DNA of 64,000 nucleotides from Frigoribacterium faeni. GTDB lineage: Bacteria; Actinomycetota; Actinomycetes; Actinomycetales; Microbacteriaceae. A model generated the notes under the pieces. It had not been told where the DNA came from. It worked only from the letters and a program-made list of their open reading frames with translations, and did not search any database. Each line of letters begins with the position of its first letter. Position 1 is the first letter of the stretch. This document shows, in pieces, positions 1 through 7,746 of the stretch. The stretch is taken from NCBI RefSeq assembly GCF_011761235.1, contig NZ_JAAOYW010000003.1:1-64000 (forward strand), in the 5' to 3' direction. The position numbers and the translations under genes were made by a program.

Positions 1-165
1 GGCCCCCCCGGCCCCCCCGCCCCGCCCCCCCCCCCCCCGGCCCCGCCCGCCGGGGGGGGGCCCCCCCCCCCCCCCCCGGTGGCCCCCCCCCCCCCCCCCC
101 GGGGGGCCCACCCCCCCCCCACTCCGGGGTGCATGGGGAGAGTGCCGCCCGCCCCGCGCCCCGCA
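1..165. other. G/C homopolymer-rich non-coding window edge
   Basis: The first ~120 bases consist almost entirely of long C and G runs with no A or T for most of the stretch. No codon-usage signal, promoter or hairpin with a sensible loop is visible. Positions 120-165 are ordinary high-GC sequence just downstream of the modC stop. The run looks like a contig end or a sequencing/assembly artefact rather than biology, but this cannot be decided from the sequence alone. Confidence 0.6.
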
Positions 166-1452
166 TCACGCGATCGTCGTCCGGGCGGGGTCGAGCACCA
201 GCCCGACCCGGGCTCCGGGGCGCAGGCGGGCCCGGTCGGCGGCGGCGAGCGGCAGCTCCGCGACGGCGGACAGCTCGCCCTGGTCGGTGACGACGGTCAC
301 GGCCAGCCGCGAGAGCCGTTGTTCGACTCCGACGACGCGCGCCGGGATCGGGGCGGACGCCGCGCCTCCTGCGTGCCCGGCACCTCCTGAGCGCCCGCGC
401 CCTGCACCATCTGGACGCCCGGCGTCGCCTGCGGGCCCGGCACCGCATGCGGGCCCGCCCCCGCCGACGCGCCCGGGAGGCCCGTCGAGCCCCACGAGCG
501 TCACCGCCTCGACCGGCACCGACACCCGCGGCGGGCCGTCCGCGGGGGGCCGCGCCGACGTGACGGCCAGCCCGCCGGGCAGCAGCGCGCGAGCACCGCC
601 CTCCGTCGCCGCCACCTCGAGCGGCCGCCACACGGTGGCCCCGGTGAGCGAGGCCACGTAGGGGGTGTGCGGGTCGGTGAGCACGGCGGTCGGCGTCCCG
701 CGCTGCACGACGACGCCGCCCTCGAGCACGACGACACGGTCGGCCAGCGCGACGGCGTCGACCGGGTCGTGCGTGACGAGCAGGGTCGCCACCGGCACGT
801 CGCGCAGCACGTCGGCGAGGGCGGCACGCAGGGCGGGACGCTGCTCCGCGTCGAGGGCCGCGAGCGGCTCGTCGAGCAGCAGGAGGCGCGGGTCGGCCGC
901 CAGCGCCCGCGCCACGGCCACGCGCTGCGACTGCCCGCCGGAGAGGGCTCCCGGCCGACGGTCGGCCAGGTCGGCGAGGCCCACGCGGCGCAGCTCGTCG
1001 AGCGCGCGTCCCCGGGCGGCCCGGGCGGGGACGCCTCGGCTGCGCGGGCCGAAGGCGACGTTCTCGAGCGCGGTGAGGTGGGGGAACAGCCGGTGGTCCT
1101 GGAACACCGTGCCGACGCGACGGTCGCGGGCGGGGACGGAGGGCCCGTCGAGCACCTGCCCCGGGAGTGCCCGCCCGTCGCGTGCCCGCCCGTCGAGTCC
1201 CCGCCCGTCGAGCACCCGCCCGTCGAGTCCCCGCCCGTCGAGAACCTGCCCGTCCAGCACCTCCCCGTCGACCACGACCCGGCCGCCCGTGAGGGGGAGC
1301 AGCCCGGCCAGGGCGGCGAGGGCGGTCGACTTGCCGGCGCCGTTGGGCCCGAGCAGGGCGACGACCTCGCCGGCCGCCACCTCGAGGTCGAGGTCGAGGG
1401 CGAACGAGCCGCGCTCGAGGCGCAGGCAGGCGGAGAGCCCGCCGCCGCTCAC
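166..1452 (-). CDS. modC: molybdate ABC transporter, ATP-binding protein
   Basis: ATPase subunit (428 aa) of the molybdate importer, acting at the inner face of the membrane with ModB. Visible motifs are Walker A GPNGAGKS (residues 35-42), Q-loop TVFQDH, signature LSGGQ, Walker B LLLLDEP and H-loop VTHD, followed by a C-terminal TOBE/MOP-like region. The GTG start at 1452 overlaps the modB stop as GTGA, so translation is probably coupled. Oddities: a seven-unit 15-bp repeat between Walker A and the Q-loop adds a run of LDGRG-type pentapeptides, and a Gly/Ala/Pro-rich insert of about 45 residues interrupts the TOBE region. The ATPase core looks intact, so it is probably functional. Assignment as molybdate rather than sulfate transporter rests on the modA/modB/mop neighbours. 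Confidence 0.9.
   Translation of the reverse strand: MSGGGLSACLRLERGSFALDLDLEVAAGEVVALLGPNGAGKSTALAALAGLLPLTGGRVVVDGEVLDGQVLDGRGLDGRVLDGRGLDGRARDGRALPGQVLDGPSVPARDRRVGTVFQDHRLFPHLTALENVAFGPRSRGVPARAARGRALDELRRVGLADLADRRPGALSGGQSQRVAVARALAADPRLLLLDEPLAALDAEQRPALRAALADVLRDVPVATLLVTHDPVDAVALADRVVVLEGGVVVQRGTPTAVLTDPHTPYVASLTGATVWRPLEVAATEGGARALLPGGLAVTSARPPADGPPRVSVPVEAVTLVGLDGPPGRVGGGGPACGAGPAGDAGRPDGAGRGRSGGAGHAGGAASAPIPARVVGVEQRLSRLAVTVVTDQGELSAVAELPLAAADRARLRPGARVGLVLDPARTTIA
1170..1274. repeat. 15-bp tandem repeat inside modC (about 7 units)
   Basis: Seven successive 15-bp units based on CCCGCCCGTCGAGTC (plus strand) start at 1170, 1185, 1200, 1215, 1230, 1245 and 1260, the last ones degenerate. 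On the coding strand they give LDGR-type pentapeptides. The period is a multiple of three, so changes in copy number would keep frame. Confidence 0.85.
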
Positions 1453-2330
1453 CGCACCCCCGTCGTCAGCCACCGGTCGCGCAGCAGCAGGAGCACGCCG
1501 ACCCCCACCGCGAGCAGCAGCAGCGAGAGGGCGACGGCGCTGTCCGGGTCGCTCTGCTGGGCCAGGTAGACGCTGGTCGGCAGGGTCTGGGTGCGGCCCG
1601 GGAACGTCCCGGCGAAGGTGATCGTGGCCCCGAACTCGCCGAGGGCCCGGGCGAAGCAGAGCACGGCCCCGGCGGCGACGCCCGGCGCGACGAGGGGCAG
1701 CGTGACGCGTCGGAACGCGTACCAGCGCGACGCCCCGAGCGAGGCGGCGGCCTCGTCGAGCCCGCGGTCGACGCCGCGCAGCGCGCCCTCGACGCTCAGC
1801 ACGAGGAAGGGCATGGCGACGAACGTCTGGGCGATCACGACGGCGGCGAGGGTGAACGGGATCGTCACGCCGAACACGGCGTCGAGGGGGCGGCCGAGCA
1901 GCCCGGTGCGCCCGAGCAGGTAGAGCAGGGCGATGCCCCCGACCACGGGCGGCAGCACGAGCGGCACCGTGACGACCGCGCGCAGCAGGCGGCGCCAGGC
2001 CCGGGGCCACGCGTCGCTCGCCGTCAGCAGCCAGGCGAGCGGCACGCCGAGCAACAGGCTGAGGGCGGTGGCGAGCACGGCGCTCGTGAGCGACACGCGC
2101 AGGGCGTCGAGCACGGCCTCGCTCGCGAGCCGGGACCCGAGCGTCGACCACGGCGCGCGCACGAGCAGCGCGACGGCGGGCAGCACGAGCAGGGCCAGCC
2201 CGACGAGCGCGGGCACCAGCACGAGCACGGGGAGGCGCCGGTCGCGCCCGGGGCGCCGGTCGCGTCCCGGGGTCCGGTCGCGTCCTGGGCGCCGGTCTGG
2301 TCTCAGGCGCCGGTCGGGGAGGGCAGCCAC
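1449..2330 (-). CDS. modB: molybdate ABC transporter, permease
   Basis: Membrane channel subunit (293 aa) of the molybdate importer. Several hydrophobic helices are evident, and the EAA-type loop that contacts ModC is seen at about DEAAASLGASRWYAFRRVTLP. The ATG at 2330 lies 7 bp after the modA stop, and the stop overlaps the modC start. The first ~30 residues are an Arg/Asp/Pro-rich repeat (PDRRPGRDR-type) encoded by an 18-bp tandem repeat that is not part of the usual ModB fold. The real start could be inside it, but no better start with a clear ribosome binding site was seen. It lies in the operon mop regulator-modA-modB-modC. Confidence 0.9.
   Translation of the reverse strand: MAALPDRRLRPDRRPGRDRTPGRDRRPGRDRRLPVLVLVPALVGLALLVLPAVALLVRAPWSTLGSRLASEAVLDALRVSLTSAVLATALSLLLGVPLAWLLTASDAWPRAWRRLLRAVVTVPLVLPPVVGGIALLYLLGRTGLLGRPLDAVFGVTIPFTLAAVVIAQTFVAMPFLVLSVEGALRGVDRGLDEAAASLGASRWYAFRRVTLPLVAPGVAAGAVLCFARALGEFGATITFAGTFPGRTQTLPTSVYLAQQSDPDSAVALSLLLLAVGVGVLLLLRDRWLTTGVR
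2234..2325. repeat. ~18-bp tandem repeat at the modB 5' end
   Basis: Four to five imperfect units of about 18 bp, each containing CGCCGGTCGCGTCC or close variants, cover the part of modB that encodes the Arg/Pro-rich N-terminus. Like the modC repeat it is a multiple of three. Confidence 0.7.
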
Positions 2331-2337
2331 GGCGGCG

Positions 2338-3195
2338 TCAGCCGACCGTGAAGCCGGCGTCGGCGAGCACGGAGCGGCCGTCGGCCGAGAGCACGGAGGC
2401 GACGAAGGCGTCGGCGAGGGCGGGGTCCGCAGAGTCGCGCAGGCGGGCGGCCTCGTAGGCGGTCGTGGGGGCGTCGTCGCCGCCGATCTCGACGCCCTGC
2501 ACGGCGTCGCCGGCGGCCACCACGTCGGTGCGGTAGACGAGGGCGGCGTCGACCTCGCCCAGCTCGACCTTCGTCAGCGCGCTCTTGACGTCGGGCTCCA
2601 GCGTCGCCGGCACGACCGAGACGCCCGCCGCCTCGAGCACCTGCACGGCGAGGGCGCCGCACGGCACCTCGGGGGCGCACAGGGCCACCGAGACGTCGGG
2701 CGACGCGAGGTCGGCGAGCGACCCGACGCCGCCGGGGTCGCCCGCGGGCACGGCGATCTGCAGCGAGTTCCGGGCGAAGGTCACGGGCTCGCCCTCGACG
2801 AGGTCGGCGTCGGCGACCGTCCGCATCGTGGCGGAGCTCGCGCTGAGGAACGCGTCCACCGGCGACCCGGCGACGACCTGCTGGGCGAGGGCGGAGCTGC
2901 CGCCGTAGCTCACGGTGACCTCGGCACCGGGGGTGCGGGCCTCGAAGGCGTCGACGATCTCGTCGAGGGGGCCGGTCAGCGAGGCGGCCGCGAGCACCGT
3001 GATGCTCCCCGTCGGAGCCGGGTCGCCGGTCGCACCGCCCGCGGCGCCGGGCGCGCCGTCGGCGGCGGAGCAGCCCGTGAGCAGCAGCCCCAGCGCGGCG
3101 AGCGTCGCGAGCGCACCTCCGCGTCGCGCGCCCGCCCGGCGACCCGACGACCCGGACGGAGCCGAGGAGGCGCGGGTGCGGGACGCGCCCGTCAT
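2338..3195 (-). CDS. modA: molybdate-binding lipoprotein
   Basis: Extracytoplasmic solute-binding protein (285 aa) that captures molybdate for ModBC. A basic N-terminus, a hydrophobic segment and the lipobox LLTGC (Cys near residue 42) mark it as a lipoprotein. The mature part has the ModA pattern: ITVLAAASLTGPLDEI, YGGSSALAQQV and, late, VDAALVYRTDV. The ATG at 3195 overlaps the stop of the upstream mop-type regulator by ATGA, which fixes the start. Length is normal for the family. It is the first transporter gene of the operon, so it probably shares the regulator's transcript. Confidence 0.92.
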   Translation of the reverse strand: MTGASRTRASSAPSGSSGRRAGARRGGALATLAALGLLLTGCSAADGAPGAAGGATGDPAPTGSITVLAAASLTGPLDEIVDAFEARTPGAEVTVSYGGSSALAQQVVAGSPVDAFLSASSATMRTVADADLVEGEPVTFARNSLQIAVPAGDPGGVGSLADLASPDVSVALCAPEVPCGALAVQVLEAAGVSVVPATLEPDVKSALTKVELGEVDAALVYRTDVVAAGDAVQGVEIGGDDAPTTAYEAARLRDSADPALADAFVASVLSADGRSVLADAGFTVG

Positions 3196-3644
3196 CGGTC
3201 GTCCTCCCCGGCCGTGGTCCGCTCGCCCTGGGGCCCGAGCGTGACGCTGACGTTCGTCGCCTTGGCGCTCGCGACGACGGGGCTGCCGACCTCGAGGCCC
3301 AGCTCGTCGGCGGCCTCGCGGCTGATGAGCGACACGACCCGGAACGGGCCGGCCTGCACGTCGACCTGGGCCATGACGGTGTCGCGGACGATCGCGGTGA
3401 CGATGCCCGAGAACCGGTTGCGCTCGCTGACCGACCCCGCGCCGGCCGACCCCGCGCCGGTCGACCCTGCCGCGCCCGCCTGTTCGCGCGCCACCCGGGC
3501 GAGCTCCGACCCGACGACGGCGAGGCGCCCGCCCGGCCCGGGCACGAGGCCCAGTCGCCCGGCGTCGGCCCAGCGGCGGACGGTGTCGTCGGAGACGCCG
3601 ACGAGGGCGGCGGCCTCGCTCACGCGGTAGAGGGTCTCGGTCAT
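3192..3644 (-). CDS. molybdate-sensing HTH/TOBE regulator (mop-like)
   Basis: A 150-aa protein with an N-terminal MerR/excisionase-type helix-turn-helix (YRVSEAAALVGVSDDTVRRWADAGRL, residues 6-31), a Gly/Ala/Ser linker and a C-terminal TOBE/Mop domain (NRFSGIVTAIVRDTVMAQVDVQ onward) of the kind that binds molybdate. This architecture is known from molybdenum-binding DNA regulators next to mod genes. It heads the mod operon and its stop overlaps the modA start. A TACGCT hexamer ends exactly 6 nt before the ATG, so the mRNA may be leaderless. Likely role: adjusting mod (and perhaps cofactor) expression to molybdate. The target operator was not identified. Confidence 0.85.
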   Translation of the reverse strand: MTETLYRVSEAAALVGVSDDTVRRWADAGRLGLVPGPGGRLAVVGSELARVAREQAGAAGSTGAGSAGAGSVSERNRFSGIVTAIVRDTVMAQVDVQAGPFRVVSLISREAADELGLEVGSPVVASAKATNVSVTLGPQGERTTAGEDDR

Positions 3645-3650
3645 GTCGCG

Positions 3651-3656
3651 AGCGTA
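3651..3656 (-). promoter_or_regulatory. -10 element of the mop-modABC operon
   Basis: Minus-strand TACGCT ends 6 nt upstream of the regulator ATG at 3644, so transcription would begin at or near the start codon (leaderless). No good -35 is visible. Confidence 0.55.
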
Positions 3657-3678
3657 CCGTCACTCCGCACCTGCGGCG

Positions 3679-5133
3679 TCAACCGCCGTCCGGCACCGCT
3701 CGTGCGGGTCGGCGCGCCACGATCTGCCGCAGCCTGCGGGCGTCGGCGACGACCGTCCCGGCCAGCCGGTCCGACCACCCCGGCCCGGCGCGCAGGATCG
3801 ACACGAGCAGGATCACCAGCACCGCGGCCGCCAACGACGACTTCTGCAGCGCCATGTACGGCTCGAGCTGTCGGACGAGCAACGCGAGGGGGATCGCGAG
3901 CCACTCCCACCGCCCGGTGAGGGCGACGAAGGGCACGAGCAGCAGCGCGTACCAGGGGTACCGAGGGCTGACGGCGACGAGCACGACGCCGATCATCACG
4001 AGCTGGCCGAGCCACGGGCTGTCCGGCGGGGTCTTCACCCAGACGAGCGCGGCCGTCACCGCGAGCAGCAGGGCGACGACGGGGGTCGTCCAGGCGTCGG
4101 GCAGGAACGCCGACATGAAGACGAACCGCGAGCCGTCCTCGTAGCCCTCCTCGGTCAGGTAGCCGGGCAGGTACCCGAGCACCTGCCACCCGGTGGTGGC
4201 GACGTACGGCACGTAGAGCAGCGCGAACGTGACGATCGACGCGACGACGACCTTGGCCGGCTGGCGGCGCAGCAGGGCAGGGGCGGCGATCGCCGGGATG
4301 AGCTTCGTCGCGACCGCGACGCCGAGCGCGACGCCGCCGCGCCAGCGCCGCCCGGTCGCGACGAGCAGCGTGGCGGCGACGACGAGCACGGCCCCGAGCA
4401 GGTCGACGTGCGAGTTGGTGATCCCCTCGCCGACGACGAGCGGGCACCAGCCCCAGAGGGCCGCCCAGCGCGGGTCGAGGCCGCGGCGGCGCAGGGTGAC
4501 GACGAGCGCGACGGTCGTGCCGAGCACGAGCAGCGCGCCCGCGAGCTGCAGCGGGAAGAACCCCACCTCGGGCCCGACGAGGGCGCGCACGCCCCAGAAG
4601 TACAGCTCGGCGGCCGGCGGGTAGATCGTCGGCACCTCGGGCCGGTTGATGGCCGTGCACACGACGTCGCCGGTCTCGGTGTCGTAGGCGCGGTGGATCT
4701 GCCGGTCGGGCTGGCTGCACCGCTCGCCGATCGTGCCGTCGTCCCGGGTGAAGGGGGCCGCCTCCGGGAAGATCCAGTCGGGACGCAGGTCGCGCAGCTC
4801 GCCCGAGTCGGGCGTGTAGGCGTAGGGCGACACGCCCTCGACCTGCACGATGCCGTCCCAGGCGTACCGCGCCGGGTCGGTGCTCGTGTTCGGGTCGCCG
4901 AGCAGGCCGGCCCCGCCCACCAGCGCCGTGCCCGCGAGCACCAGCGCCGTGGCCGCCCGGGCGGGCACGCGACGCAGCAGCAGGACGGCCACGACGAACA
5001 CCGCCCAGCACACCGCGGACCACACCACGTAGGAGGCGCGCAGCTCCTCCCGCAAGAACGGCAGCTCGAGCACGCCCCACGCCACGGACGCCGCCAATCC
5101 GGTGACGGCGACGGCCGCGAATAGAGTACGCAC
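3679..5133 (-). CDS. polytopic GT-C mannosyltransferase-like protein (GT87/DUF2029 type)
   Basis: Integral membrane protein of 484 aa with about ten hydrophobic segments and an early extracytoplasmic loop rich in Asp/Glu and aromatic residues (DPNTSTDPARYAWDGIVQVEG...). This pattern is typical of polyprenol-phosphate-mannose-dependent GT-C enzymes of actinobacterial envelopes; acidic residues in the first loop usually hold the metal/donor. KLIPAI and SPRYPWYALLLVPF are GT87-like signatures. The GTG at 5133 is chosen because a -10-like hexamer (CAGACT) ends 6 nt upstream, as for other genes here. An ATG at 5202 would overlap the divergent oxidoreductase start. The acceptor is unknown. Nearby GT2 and epimerase genes suggest a shared glycan pathway. 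Confidence 0.75.
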   Translation of the reverse strand: MRTLFAAVAVTGLAASVAWGVLELPFLREELRASYVVWSAVCWAVFVVAVLLLRRVPARAATALVLAGTALVGGAGLLGDPNTSTDPARYAWDGIVQVEGVSPYAYTPDSGELRDLRPDWIFPEAAPFTRDDGTIGERCSQPDRQIHRAYDTETGDVVCTAINRPEVPTIYPPAAELYFWGVRALVGPEVGFFPLQLAGALLVLGTTVALVVTLRRRGLDPRWAALWGWCPLVVGEGITNSHVDLLGAVLVVAATLLVATGRRWRGGVALGVAVATKLIPAIAAPALLRRQPAKVVVASIVTFALLYVPYVATTGWQVLGYLPGYLTEEGYEDGSRFVFMSAFLPDAWTTPVVALLLAVTAALVWVKTPPDSPWLGQLVMIGVVLVAVSPRYPWYALLLVPFVALTGRWEWLAIPLALLVRQLEPYMALQKSSLAAAVLVILLVSILRAGPGWSDRLAGTVVADARRLRQIVARRPARAVPDGG

Positions 5134-5139
5134 CTGTCC

Positions 5140-5145
5140 AGTCTG
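5140..5145 (-). promoter_or_regulatory. -10-like element of the GT-C gene
   Basis: Minus-strand CAGACT lies 6 nt before the GTG at 5133. The first base departs from TAnnnT, so support comes mainly from the fixed spacing shared with other genes of the window. Confidence 0.35.
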
Positions 5146-5200
5146 GTCGACGCCGGCCTGGGAGTCCGCGACCACGCACGGCCGACCGAGATGAAGTCCC

Positions 5201-6496
5201 ATGAGACGCCTGCTCCTCACCCTCCGCACCGCGGCGTCCTCGCCGGTGCGGAACGCGCGCTCGGCGACCGTGCTCGGGCGCCTGCTCGGGCTCGCGTTCC
5301 TGGTCTGCCTGCTCACCGGCCTGTACAGCCACGTGCTGCAGGAGCCCGCCTCGTGGATGCGGTTCCCCACCTCGCCGGTCTGGCTGTACCAGGTCACGCA
5401 GGGCGTGCACATCACGGCCGGCATCGCGGCGATCCCGCTGCTGCTCGGCAAGCTGCACGCCGTGTTCCCGCAGCTGTTCCAGACCCCTCCGGTCCGGCAC
5501 CCGGTGCAGGTGCTCGAGCGCGCCTCCATCGCCCTGTTCGTGGCGACCTCGGTGCTGCAGCTCGTGACCGGCCTGCTGAACACGTACCAGTGGTACCCGT
5601 GGCCGTTCCCGTTCAAGCAGGTGCACTTCGCCCTGTCGTTCGTCATCATCGGCTCGCTCGCGGTGCACATCGCGGTGAAGCTGCCCCTGATCCAGCGCTA
5701 CTGGCGGGCCCACGACAGCTACGACGCCGACGGCCGGTTCGTCGAGCCGTCCGGCGAGCTCGACCCGGCCCGGGCCGAGCACCAGGCCGTCCGCGAGCTC
5801 GCCCTGCTGCGCCGCGACGAGCCGCAGCCCCGCGGCCTGGTCGGCCGCGTCACGCGCTGGATCGACGACGCCCGCGAGCCCGAGCGCGAGCCGGCGCGGT
5901 CCCGCGTCACCCGGCGCGGCTTCTTCGGCGCGGTGGGCGTCTCGACCGTCGGCGTCGTGGCGCTCACCGCCGGCCAGTCGTTCACGCCGCTGCAGCCGCT
6001 CAACGCCTTCGGCCCGCGGCAGCGCGGCCTCGGCCCGAACGATCTGCCGATCAACCGCACCGCCGCCGCGGCCAAGGTGCTCGAGACCGCCATGGACCCC
6101 GACTGGACCCTGACGATCGCGCACGGCGAGCGCTCGATGGCACTGAGCGCCGACGACCTCGAGGCGATGACGCAGGGCGACGAGCGCCTCCCCATCTCGT
6201 GCGTCGAGGGCTGGAGCCAGACCGCGCACTGGCGGGGCGTCCGCCTCGTCGAGCTGATGGCGCTCGTGGGCGCGCCGGCCGACCGGTCGCTGCGCGTCAC
6301 CAGCCTCGAGGAGAAGGGCGGCTACCGCGTCATGCTGATGGGCCCCGAGTACGCCACCGACCCGGCCACCCTCGTCGCGCTCGAGGTGAACGGCAGCCGG
6401 CTCGACATCGAGCACGGGTACCCTGCCCGGATCATCGCCCCCGGGCGGCCCGGGGTGCTGCAGACCAAGTGGCTCAGCCTGATCGAGGTGATCTGA
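5201..6496 (+). CDS. cytochrome b-like / molybdopterin oxidoreductase fusion
   Basis: A 431-aa two-part redox protein. Residues 1-165 form four membrane helices with histidines placed as possible haem ligands (His44, His70, His86, His142, His156), resembling a cytochrome b561-type domain. A twin-arginine-like motif TRRGFF (about 237-242) precedes a fifth hydrophobic segment. Residues ~280-431 form an oxidoreductase molybdopterin-binding domain of the sulfite oxidase/MsrP superfamily, with the molybdenum-ligand cysteine at SCVEGW (Cys334). Electrons probably pass between the quinone pool and an extracytoplasmic molybdenum site; the substrate is unknown (sulfite, methionine sulfoxide or other). 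It overlaps the next membrane gene by one base and sits between modABC and moa genes. Confidence 0.82.
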   Translation: MRRLLLTLRTAASSPVRNARSATVLGRLLGLAFLVCLLTGLYSHVLQEPASWMRFPTSPVWLYQVTQGVHITAGIAAIPLLLGKLHAVFPQLFQTPPVRHPVQVLERASIALFVATSVLQLVTGLLNTYQWYPWPFPFKQVHFALSFVIIGSLAVHIAVKLPLIQRYWRAHDSYDADGRFVEPSGELDPARAEHQAVRELALLRRDEPQPRGLVGRVTRWIDDAREPEREPARSRVTRRGFFGAVGVSTVGVVALTAGQSFTPLQPLNAFGPRQRGLGPNDLPINRTAAAAKVLETAMDPDWTLTIAHGERSMALSADDLEAMTQGDERLPISCVEGWSQTAHWRGVRLVELMALVGAPADRSLRVTSLEEKGGYRVMLMGPEYATDPATLVALEVNGSRLDIEHGYPARIIAPGRPGVLQTKWLSLIEVI

Positions 6497-6996
6497 TGAC
6501 CCGCTCGTCGGCCGTCCCCGCCGTCCCCGCCGTCCCCGCCTCCACCGGCCGCGGCGTCCGCGCCGCTCGGGCCGTGCTGCTCGTCGTGGGCGTGGCCCTG
6601 ATCGGCGTCGGCGGCTGGGTGCTGACCGACACCGTGTCGCCCACCCGCTACGGCGGCCTCCTCGTGTGGCTGATCGGCGCCGTCCTCGCGCACGACGCGG
6701 TCATCGCCCCCGTCGTGGCCGGCGTGGCCCTGCTCGTCGGGCGCACCGGTCGTCGCGTGCGGCCCGCCGTGATCGCCATCGTGCAGGTCGGCGTCGTCGT
6801 CGGCGTGGTGCTGTCGCTGATCGTCGTGCCCGAGATCGTCGCGAAGGCGCGCGGGCCGAAGAACGACACCGTGCTGCCCTTCGACTACGGCGCACGCCTC
6901 GGCGTGGCCTGGCTCGTCGTGGCCGCGCTCACCGCGCTCGCCGTGGCCGGCTGGGTCGTGCTGGCCCGGCGCCGCGAGGCGCGCCGCTCGGCCTGA
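6496..6996 (+). CDS. four-helix membrane protein, partner of the molybdopterin oxidoreductase
   Basis: A 166-aa protein with an Ala/Pro N-terminus (a short PAV repeat) and four hydrophobic helices around residues 24-45, 55-80, 90-115 and 135-155. Its ATG lies in the TGATG junction with the preceding oxidoreductase stop, so the two are almost certainly co-translated. No cofactor motif or known family was recognised. It may anchor or assemble the oxidoreductase or provide a quinone-facing surface, but that is inference from position. It ends with a short Arg-rich cytoplasmic tail. Confidence 0.7.
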   Translation: MTRSSAVPAVPAVPASTGRGVRAARAVLLVVGVALIGVGGWVLTDTVSPTRYGGLLVWLIGAVLAHDAVIAPVVAGVALLVGRTGRRVRPAVIAIVQVGVVVGVVLSLIVVPEIVAKARGPKNDTVLPFDYGARLGVAWLVVAALTALAVAGWVVLARRREARRSA

Positions 6997-7053
6997 CACC
7001 GCGGGCCCGGCACGGGACGCCGCCGTCGCGACGTCCCCAGGCGGAGGCGCGGG

Positions 7054-7746
7054 TCAGGCCGCGCGGACGAGCCGGCAGAACGTGCGGCGCCCCACCGACC
7101 AGGTCTGCGAGACGCGCAGCCCGGCGGCCGCGGCGTGCCGGCCGAGCGCCTCGCGGCCGACCTCGGCCCACGGGAACGACGCGCTCGCGCGGCCCTGCTC
7201 GTCGACCACGTGGGCGTCGTAGGCGACGTCGACCGACGCGTCCGGAGCGGTCTCGACGACGACCGACCCGGACGGGGCGACCGCCGAGGAGGCGCGGGCC
7301 ACCAGGGCGGTCGGGTCGCCTCCGATGCCGATGTTGCCGTCGAGCAGCAGGGCGACGTCCCACGTGCCCTCGCCGGGCAGCGCGTCGAAGACCGAGCCGG
7401 CGACGACGGGCAGCCCCGCGTCGACGGCCATGGCGACGGCGGTGACGCTGACGTCGACGCCGAGGGCGTCCAGGCCGCGGTCGACCGCGGCGCGCACCAT
7501 GCGCGCGGGGCCGCAGCCGATGTCGAGCACCGACGAGGCGTCGAGGATGGTGCTGAGGTCGGCGGCGTCGGCGCCGCGGCTCCACCGGGCGACGTCGAAG
7601 GCGTCGTCGGCGAACGGCTCGGCGTCGGGCTGCGAGCGCCCGGGGGAGCGGACGAGCTGGAGGCGCCCCTCGCGGCGGAGGGCGCGGGCGTACGGCTCCG
7701 CGCCTCCTGCGCCGAAGGCGGGTCGGGGGTCGGCGGTGAGCGTCAT
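7054..7746 (-). CDS. class I SAM-dependent methyltransferase
   Basis: A 230-aa Rossmann methyltransferase. Motif I is VLDIGCGPARMV (about residues 72-83), followed by LGVDVSVTAV (motif II) and DVALLLDGNIGIGGDP (post-motif region), ending with the C-terminal strand CRLVRA. The ATG at 7746 overlaps the stop of the upstream DUF2064 gene (ATGA). It is last in a minus-strand run of GT2, DUF2064 and methyltransferase genes, which suggests methylation of a glycan or lipid-linked sugar; the substrate cannot be read from the sequence. Confidence 0.82.
   Translation of the reverse strand: MTLTADPRPAFGAGGAEPYARALRREGRLQLVRSPGRSQPDAEPFADDAFDVARWSRGADAADLSTILDASSVLDIGCGPARMVRAAVDRGLDALGVDVSVTAVAMAVDAGLPVVAGSVFDALPGEGTWDVALLLDGNIGIGGDPTALVARASSAVAPSGSVVVETAPDASVDVAYDAHVVDEQGRASASFPWAEVGREALGRHAAAAGLRVSQTWSVGRRTFCRLVRAA

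Noticed and set aside
79-390. Short plus-strand frame starting in the G/C run
   Set aside because: Starts inside the homopolymer block and lies antisense to the 3' end of modC.
3641-6415. A 924-codon minus-strand frame over the GT-C and oxidoreductase genes
   Set aside because: Shadow of two real genes on opposite strands. No motif, and it would overlap both completely.
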